From Lentisphaeria bacterium UBA1791 (GTDB taxonomy: Bacteria > Verrucomicrobiota > Lentisphaeria > Victivallales > Victivallaceae), in the NCBI GenBank assembly GCA_002314455.1, contig DCFZ01000021.1, forward strand, positions 1-56,503: 56,503 nt of DNA. The letters are read 5' to 3'. The position numbers and the translations under genes are program-made. Positions 51,828 through 56,503 of the stretch are shown here, in pieces; positions within the stretch are counted from its first letter, which is position 1, and the number at the start of each line of letters is the position of its first letter. Below the pieces are notes generated by a model that saw nothing but the letters and a program-made list of their open reading frames with translations, searched no databases and was not told where the DNA came from.

Positions 51828-53828
51828 TCACCTTGTTTGAGAGGGTTTATTTTCGCGTAAAAAGATCGACGGGGCAACGCCCCAGCCGTGACTGTAATCG
51901 CCGGCAAAGCGGCATTCGCGCAAGCCGTTTGATAGGTAAACACGCCACGATTTTGCCAATTTTCTGCCGTACTTTTGCCACATTCCATACCGGACAATGG
52001 CTTCAAAGAGATAGAAACTGTAATAAGGCCCCGGCGTCAGGGGAAATTCCCCCGCCATAACGCGGTCGAGCAACGCTTCGGGATTTTGCGTCTTTTCCGG
52101 GATGCCGCAGGCAAGCGCCATGATCTGCGTCAACGTTGAAACGTGCTTTTTGCCGTCGTCCGGCGGCAGCCACAAGGAACTTTTGCGATGCGTCGCGCCG
52201 GGAATGCCGTCAAAATAACACCGCTTCCTGCGATCCCATAAAACTTTATTGAATGCCGCGCGGACTTCTTTTGCCCGCGCAAGATACATCGCGCGATCAT
52301 CCTTTTTTTGGAGGCGTTCCGCGATTTCGGCAAGCGCGTTGAGTGCGCCGTACCACAGCGCCGAAAGCGCGCCCGCCCCGCGATTGGAACTCGGGTGATG
52401 ATAGTTCGCTTTGCCGTCGACTTGCCAGTCGATGAAAAGGTAGTTTTCCGCTTCCGTCAACACGCCCGTTTTGCCGGTAAAGGCAACGAAGCGCCGGTAG
52501 ATCGCGGTTAATACATCGTAAAATTCGCCGGACAACGCCGTGTCGTGCGTAAAGTCGACGTACTCCTTGAACATCAGAATGTAAATCAACTCAAAACTTG
52601 TGTGAAAGAGTTTCCCCTCCTGACGCAGTAAATAACCGATGCGGCGAAGATCGGCGCAGGCGAGGCGGCTTTCGCCGAACGCGGCGTACTCGGCGCGCGC
52701 TTCGATGCGGTAATCGCCGATGCACCCCAAGCCCTCCTGATGGATCGGCGAATCAAGGTGCATTCTTTTCAGGCAGAGTTTGAGGTTGCGCAGACACATC
52801 GCATCGACGGCGAGCAACAGCTTGTCGCGCGCCGCAAGTTCTGTTGCCGCTTTAAGCGGAAATGCCACCTCGTGAAGTCGGAATTCAAGTTCGACTTTGC
52901 CGGCGTCGGCAGGCGTGGTGAAATCCGACGGCGTGACCGCAACGCGGACAAAACGAAAGGCATACGCGGGGATCGTCCGGCACGCTCCGGAACATTGCGA
53001 AGTATCAATTTCCTCGCGGAAATTGCCGGTTACGCCGTATTGCTCCTCAAATTCCAGCGCGAGATGCATCGCGTGATCACCGCGCCACACAACTTCCAGA
53101 TTGCCGCCGACTTCCTCCTCGAAAACGAGGTAAAAGGCAACGGGATCGCCCGGCGAAACGACGACCTTTTTTCCGCGCGTTGCGACGTTGGCGTTTTTGC
53201 CGAAGGGAAAGCGCACGGCGAAATCCTGCCGCTTTTTTCTTTGCAATCGGGGCAAGTCGAGCTTTTCGCCCACGATCGGGAAATCGACGGGACGGCAGAC
53301 CTTTTGCCACGGATTTTCCGGCAAAGAAAAATTCCATTTCCCGTAGCGGCAATAATGTAAATTCTCGCGGAATTCCCATAACTTTGCGGGAATCGCCTCC
53401 CAGCGTTCGCCACGAAAAACGGCACACCACGCCCAGCCGAAGCCGAGGGTGTAGTCCGTCTGCATGATCCCCGCCGGAATTAATTCAAAACGCAACTCGT
53501 TTTTGCCGGGCAAAAGATGTTTTTTCAACGAGATCTCGTCGAAAAACCACCAGTCGGGCGCGGTGGCTTTGCCGTAGTCGCCGCCGACTTCAACGGGGCC
53601 GTCCTCAAGGAAAACGCCGTTGAGAAAAAGCCGGAACCGGCATCCGGCGGAAAAACGCAACGCTATCGTTTCGCTTTTTTTCCACGTCAAAAAAGTGCGG
53701 AATTCCACCATTTTGTCGGGAAAATCGCCGCTCCGGTCAAAGAGCGAGCAACGCAACTTCTGCCATTGCGGAAACTTCTTTGCATCGCACCAAAAGGCGC
53801 CGTTAAATTTTTGCCGTGAAAGCTTCAT
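51828..53828 (-). CDS. GH78-like alpha-L-rhamnosidase
   Basis: A 666-residue protein with an N-terminal beta-sandwich (about 30-130; RFSAGCRFRLFLNGVFLEDGP), a further beta region, and an (alpha/alpha)6 barrel (about 330-640). MHLDSPIHQEGLGCIGD near 345-360 corresponds to the rhamnosidase catalytic loop (D-x(4)-R-x-E-x-x-G-W-x-G-D) with the acid Glu kept and some substitutions. It would release alpha-L-rhamnose or a similar deoxysugar. It is shorter than classical GH78 (about 900). No signal peptide. The ATG overlaps the esterase stop (ATGA), so the two are translationally coupled. Confidence 0.72.
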   Translation of the reverse strand: MKLSRQKFNGAFWCDAKKFPQWQKLRCSLFDRSGDFPDKMVEFRTFLTWKKSETIALRFSAGCRFRLFLNGVFLEDGPVEVGGDYGKATAPDWWFFDEISLKKHLLPGKNELRFELIPAGIMQTDYTLGFGWAWCAVFRGERWEAIPAKLWEFRENLHYCRYGKWNFSLPENPWQKVCRPVDFPIVGEKLDLPRLQRKKRQDFAVRFPFGKNANVATRGKKVVVSPGDPVAFYLVFEEEVGGNLEVVWRGDHAMHLALEFEEQYGVTGNFREEIDTSQCSGACRTIPAYAFRFVRVAVTPSDFTTPADAGKVELEFRLHEVAFPLKAATELAARDKLLLAVDAMCLRNLKLCLKRMHLDSPIHQEGLGCIGDYRIEARAEYAAFGESRLACADLRRIGYLLRQEGKLFHTSFELIYILMFKEYVDFTHDTALSGEFYDVLTAIYRRFVAFTGKTGVLTEAENYLFIDWQVDGKANYHHPSSNRGAGALSALWYGALNALAEIAERLQKKDDRAMYLARAKEVRAAFNKVLWDRRKRCYFDGIPGATHRKSSLWLPPDDGKKHVSTLTQIMALACGIPEKTQNPEALLDRVMAGEFPLTPGPYYSFYLFEAIVRYGMWQKYGRKLAKSWRVYLSNGLRECRFAGDYSHGWGVAPSIFLRENKPSQTR

Positions 53829-55177
53829 TTTTCGACGAGCGGTACCAAAGCATCTTTTTCCTGAAAACCGTTGCCGTAAACGGGCGACCAGCAAGTGACT
53901 TCGCGAGCATCTTTCGTGCGGCGGTCGCGGACGATATTCGCCTTGACGAGTTTGCCGTCAATCCCGGCGAGGTCGACTTCGTAATGCGCGTTCCACCCCG
54001 TTGGCGTGCGCTCGACGGAAGCTTTCCACAGCCGCTCTTTCAAGCCGAAAGGATAAAATTCGGCGCGCCCCTTGGAATCCATCACCCATTGCCCCTCGAG
54101 GTTCTCCGCCGTCGCGAGGTAGAGATTGAGGCAGTCGCTGCTCCAGGCGCGCGGCCCGTAAACGAGCTGGTCGAAGGCGGGTTCGGTGCAAGTGACGTCG
54201 ACGATGATCTTGCCCTCCTTTTGCGCGATGACGGCGCTAGCGCCGACTTTCGCCTTGCCGGTGCGTTGCGCCTGAAATTCGATTTTTCTGCCCGAATTGA
54301 GGAGATAATTTTCCGGCATGCTGGCAACGCGCTTTTGCTTGGCGTAGGCTTGCCACATTTCGCGCTTGACGAGGATCGTCAATGCGGGCTCGATGCATTC
54401 GCTGTGCCCGAAACCGTCGATGCAGTAGATTTTTGCGCGTTCGTCGTGATGAATTTTGCGCAGGACGCTGTAAAGCAACTGATTTTCCTGCGGCCGCGCC
54501 GGCCAGTCGAGATCGACGCCGCCGGTCAATAAAATGACGGGGGGAAGTCCCTTTTTCGCGTGCCAGATGGGGGCGTACTCGTCGACGACGACGTGCTCGG
54601 CGATCTCCTGATGCGTGCCGAGCCTTTCGTTCTGGATCTGAAAATGCGTCGTCATCTGCCCCGAAACGGGGGCGATGAGGAGAAACCGGGTGTTCTTTTC
54701 GCTGAAGCGCGCGAGATAACGCGCATCCATGCCGACCATCGCGGAAAGGTACGCGCCGGCGGAGTGACCCGAAATAATAACGCAGTCGGGATCGCCGCCA
54801 TATTCGGCAATGTGCTTGAAGACCCAGTTCGCCGCTGCGGCGGCATCGTAGAGATAGTCGGGGCACTTGGCGCGTTCGCAGCTCAAACGGTAGTTCGCGC
54901 TGACGATGATCGCGCCGGAAGATTTCAACGCTTCGGGAAAATATTTCTTCCCGCCGCGCAACCCGCCGCCGTGAAAGAAGAGGACGACGGGGCGCTTCGT
55001 TTCGTCGTTGCCGGGGATGAAAAGGTCGAGCTTACACCGCTCCTTGGCATATTCGACGTCGTGCTCGATCAACTTGACGTCGTCGTAGTAAAAGATCTCC
55101 TTTTGGATCGTCGGCTCTTTGGCGGGAAGCGAAAGCCCGCCAAAAACAAGGAGGTACAAGAATAACTTTTTGACCAT
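53825..55177 (-). CDS. Secreted carbohydrate esterase with CBM9-like domain
   Basis: A 450-residue protein with signal peptide (1 to about 19) and an alpha/beta-hydrolase domain (about 30-280). The oxyanion loop HGGG is at 69-72, nucleophile S139 in GHSAG, D222 or D224 in GGVDLD, and H258 in GFGHSE. Residues 300-450 resemble the CBM9-like carbohydrate-binding/DOMON fold (KIIVDVTCTEPAF, CLNLYLATAENLEGQW). It should deacylate (for example deacetylate) polysaccharides so that the glycosidases can act. GGAGA precedes the ATG. First intact gene of the leftward operon with GH78 and GH13. Confidence 0.82.
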   Translation of the reverse strand: MVKKLFLYLLVFGGLSLPAKEPTIQKEIFYYDDVKLIEHDVEYAKERCKLDLFIPGNDETKRPVVLFFHGGGLRGGKKYFPEALKSSGAIIVSANYRLSCERAKCPDYLYDAAAAANWVFKHIAEYGGDPDCVIISGHSAGAYLSAMVGMDARYLARFSEKNTRFLLIAPVSGQMTTHFQIQNERLGTHQEIAEHVVVDEYAPIWHAKKGLPPVILLTGGVDLDWPARPQENQLLYSVLRKIHHDERAKIYCIDGFGHSECIEPALTILVKREMWQAYAKQKRVASMPENYLLNSGRKIEFQAQRTGKAKVGASAVIAQKEGKIIVDVTCTEPAFDQLVYGPRAWSSDCLNLYLATAENLEGQWVMDSKGRAEFYPFGLKERLWKASVERTPTGWNAHYEVDLAGIDGKLVKANIVRDRRTKDAREVTCWSPVYGNGFQEKDALVPLVEK

Positions 55178-55186
55178 TTCGATCTC

Positions 55187-55370
55187 CTATTTCATACGTA
55201 AAACAAGTGTGTCGTAAACGTTGAGCTGACGCGGAATGACGATATGGTCACCCTCGCGGCGCACGGGAACTTCCGTCCACGTGCCGTCGCCAAGCAGTTC
55301 CTCTATCGCAAATTCTTTTTTGCCGACGCGATGCCGAGCCACACGGCCGCAGAAAGGAACAAAATCTCAT
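55187..55370 (-). pseudogene. Frameshifted gene remnant before the esterase
   Basis: On the minus strand, 59 codons end in TAG at 55187, with sensible sequence (KKEFAIEELLGDGTWTEVPV, then IPRQLNVYDTLVLRMK) but no good start. Upstream of a run of six A (about 55310-55315), the protein-like reading moves to another frame (ILFLSAAVWLGIASA), resembling a signal peptide. An ATG at 55370 with AGGGGAG upstream is in a third frame. Two single-base indels would join these into a secreted protein of about 65 residues. It could also be the end of a truncated glycosidase. Its stop overlaps the esterase ribosome site. Confidence 0.45.
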
Positions 55371-55397
55371 CGCCCGAACTCCCCTGTAATAGGTATA

Positions 55398-55426
55398 AAT
55401 ATAGTGTAGAAGCGTTTCTCCGTCAA
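55398..55426 (-). promoter_or_regulatory. Promoter of the esterase-GH78-GH13 operon
   Basis: Minus-strand TTGACG (55426-55421), a 17-bp spacer and TATATT (55403-55398), a strong sigma-70 match. The transcript would start near 55391 and run through the gene remnant for about 210 bases before the esterase ATG. Confidence 0.65.
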
Positions 55427-55467
55427 GTAAAAAAGGCAAAAAAACGCAAGAAATGGGAAAAAACGGC

Positions 55468-55498
55468 TTGACAATTCGCATAAAGTGTGGTTTATTAT
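55468..55498 (+). promoter_or_regulatory. Promoter of the tRNA-Phe gene
   Basis: A perfect -35 TTGACA (55468-55473) and TATTAT at 55493-55498 (19-bp spacer) or TTTATT at 55491-55496 (17 bp), ending 25 bp before the mature tRNA 5-prime end. Confidence 0.65.
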
Positions 55499-55523
55499 AA
55501 GCACGGAAGAAATTCCGTCAGGT

Positions 55524-55599
55524 GGCAGGATAGCTCAGTCGGTAGAGCAGGGGACTGAAAATCCCCGTGTCCCCAGTTCGATTCTGGGTCCGGCCACCA
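55524..55599 (+). tRNA. tRNA-Phe (GAA)
   Basis: A 76-base cloverleaf with encoded CCA. The D arm is GCTC/GAGC, the anticodon stem GGGGA/TCCCC with loop CTGAAAA (anticodon GAA), a five-base variable loop, and the T arm CCCAG-TTCGATT-CTGGG. The acceptor stem GGCAGGA/TCCGGCC has an A4-G69 mismatch where GGCCGGA would pair fully. The 5-prime flank GGT (55521-55523) can pair with the 3-prime ACC (55596-55598). A T-run follows at 55600-55606. Confidence 0.93.
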
Positions 55600-55614
55600 T
55601 TTTTTTGTACTCAT

Positions 55615-55645
55615 GCCCGATGGATTCCCACCGGGCTTTCTTTTT
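55615..55645 (+). terminator. Terminator after tRNA-Phe
   Basis: A 9-bp stem GCCCGATGG/CCACCGGGC (55615-55623, 55628-55636; one A-C mismatch), loop ATTC, then TTTCTTTTT. Confidence 0.8.
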
Positions 55646-56101
55646 ACCCCGAAATCCGACCTCAAAACTGCTCAAAAATCAATCTTTCCGTGGTGAGCAG
55701 CGCCGGTGATCCCGTCAAATCCACTATTCTGCTCAACTTTTTCGCCGCCGTGGTGTGTCATCCCCGATTTTAGACACAGCGCATAACACCCTCATTATCA
55801 ACATAATTGAATTTTCGTTTCTGGCGCATTATGATTTCAGCGTACACGGAGAAGGTTGCGAGACGCGAACCCGCGTCCTTTGGTTTTTGCCAGCGGTTTC
55901 TGGCATAAATACCACGTTTTAGCGATGACTTTCGATGCAAAATACCACGTTTTCATTCGGCAATGAGGGAGAAATGAAAAAATCCCGACCGATGGATTTC
56001 TCCAACAGCCGGGATGATGTTCCGGGATACCTCCCAGTTCTATTGAGAACTTTTCTGACTTTTTCACAAAGTTCGCAGTATAGTGAGAACTTTGCGCATT
56101 T
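55646..56101. other. Gene-free, AT-richer segment after tRNA-Phe
   Basis: About 455 bp without a credible gene. The base composition is visibly more AT-rich than the rest of the window. It holds a 14-bp direct repeat (55907-55953), and near 56036-56093 two GAGAACTTT copies each paired with a complementary AGTTC/AAAGTTC arm, which look like operator or terminator elements of the element to the right. Small open frames here lack ribosome sites and family features. Confidence 0.6.
55907..55953. repeat. 14-bp direct repeat AAATACCACGTTTT
   Basis: Exact copies at 55907-55920 and 55940-55953, 33 bp apart start to start (about three helical turns), so both face the same side of the DNA. This suggests paired binding sites, for example of a recombinase or replication/regulatory protein of a mobile element. 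Confidence 0.5.
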
Positions 56102-56497
56102 TCAGATGCCGAACAGTTTCCGCTGCTCTGCCCAGTCATCCGGGAAGCCTTTGCGGAGTTTACCCATCGTGAGCGTTTTCGGCTCCGTGCCGTTCAGGAT
56201 CATCTCAACGATGTCAGGGGCGAGGTTCACCGTGGAGAGGGAACGGAAGAGGAATGCCCGTTCCGTTTTTTCCTGACGCGCCAGTTCCGTGACCGTTTTG
56301 ACCGTGCCGTCTTCCAGTTTGTCGCGATACCGGAGTCCTTGGATCACCGCCTTCTGCAAGACGGATAAATCATCCGGGTCGAGTTCGTTCTCTCCGGTGT
56401 CCGGCTTGATGATGACCGTTTTGTGCCCATCGAATTTCAGACGTATCCGGATCGTTGCCTCAAGGTCGCCATTGACCAGTCTTCGCATCGTTCTCAT
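56102..56497 (-). CDS. Recombinase-associated HTH protein of a mobile element
   Basis: 131 residues up to an ATG at 56497; the frame stays open to the window edge, so the true start may lie beyond. The pattern matches the small protein commonly encoded beside large serine recombinases in prophages and integrative elements. It has an N-terminal strand pair (RIRLKFDGHKTVIIKPD), then GLRYRDKLEDGTVKTVTELAR, an HTH, and NLAPDIVEMILNGTEP, ending in DDWAEQRKLFG. It probably helps or regulates recombinase action. The recombinase itself would be outside this window, to the right. Nearby tRNA-Phe is a typical integration target. Confidence 0.6.
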   Translation of the reverse strand: MRTMRRLVNGDLEATIRIRLKFDGHKTVIIKPDTGENELDPDDLSVLQKAVIQGLRYRDKLEDGTVKTVTELARQEKTERAFLFRSLSTVNLAPDIVEMILNGTEPKTLTMGKLRKGFPDDWAEQRKLFGI

Positions 56498-56503
56498 TCT
56501 GCT

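Noticed and set aside
55837..56276. Overlapping open frames on both strands (55837-56139 minus, 55935-56276 plus)
   Set aside because: No ribosome site, no recognisable fold, and they overlap the repeats and the recombinase-associated gene.
1..56503. CRISPR array, rRNA operon or intact insertion sequence
   Set aside because: No regularly spaced repeats of 25-40 bp, no rRNA-like segments and no transposase gene were found on reading both strands.

Overview
The window reads as a chromosomal segment of a Gram-negative, host- or gut-associated polysaccharide degrader, most probably a Lentisphaerota/Victivallales-type member of the PVC superphylum. This is an inference from gene content, not from a database match. 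Outer-membrane and LPS genes (kdsD, a BamD-like protein, lptE) show a double membrane. A class I lysyl-tRNA synthetase, the GGGtGRT/NifU-like pair and many glycoside hydrolases without SusC/SusD point away from Proteobacteria and Bacteroidota. Most of the window is GC-rich and densely coding. Nearly all recognisable promoters share the -10 hexamer TATATT, 16-18 bp downstream of a TTGNNN-type -35.

Layout. 84-1520: an MFS transporter with a palindromic operator over its -35. 1529-9192: one long plus-strand operon mixing histidine biosynthesis (hisE, hisG), envelope biogenesis (kdsD, BamD-like, lptE), K+ uptake (KtrB/KtrA), a HIT hydrolase, folD and queH. 9247-9723: an HU/IHF gene. 9742-16750: hisS-adk-map-infA-ackA-pta-rnc-Fe-alcohol dehydrogenase, an operon of translation and acetate-metabolism genes. 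16754-24057 (minus): a 1,199-residue secreted coiled-coil/TPR protein overlapping hflX, and a Na+/phosphate transporter carrying a lipobox and two Ig-like domains. 24244-25667: an IclR regulator and a deoxyinosine/uracil DNA glycosylase. 25676-28686 (minus): tyrS, trmB and an RdgC-like gene. 28909-30630 (minus): the GGGtGRT protein and its NifU-like partner. 30800-32839: class I LysRS fused to an EMAP/Arc1p-type tRNA-binding domain.

32976-55177 is a carbohydrate-utilisation region. A divergent promoter pair at about 36.0 kb drives GH3-GH29 leftwards and a sodium:solute symporter-GH2 unit rightwards. GH10 (lipoprotein), GH1, a tandem-FAD oxidoreductase and a beta-helix protein follow. On the minus strand lie a 1,067-residue secreted multidomain TIM-barrel protein with its own promoter, then an esterase-GH78-GH13 operon. 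Together these would cleave xylan-like, glucuronide, fucoside and rhamnoside linkages and import the products with Na+. The promoter of the last operon reads first into a frameshifted gene remnant.

The right end has a tRNA-Phe gene with a mismatched acceptor stem. It is followed by AT-richer, repeat-bearing DNA and the end of a recombinase-associated phage/integrative-element gene at the window edge.

Main points for a second look: the class I LysRS fusion, the GGGtGRT/NifU pair, the Ig-NptA-PhoU fusion, a 49-bp intergenic repeat present twice (32.85 and 50.15 kb), the decayed gene at 55.2 kb, and the tRNA-Phe/recombinase junction.
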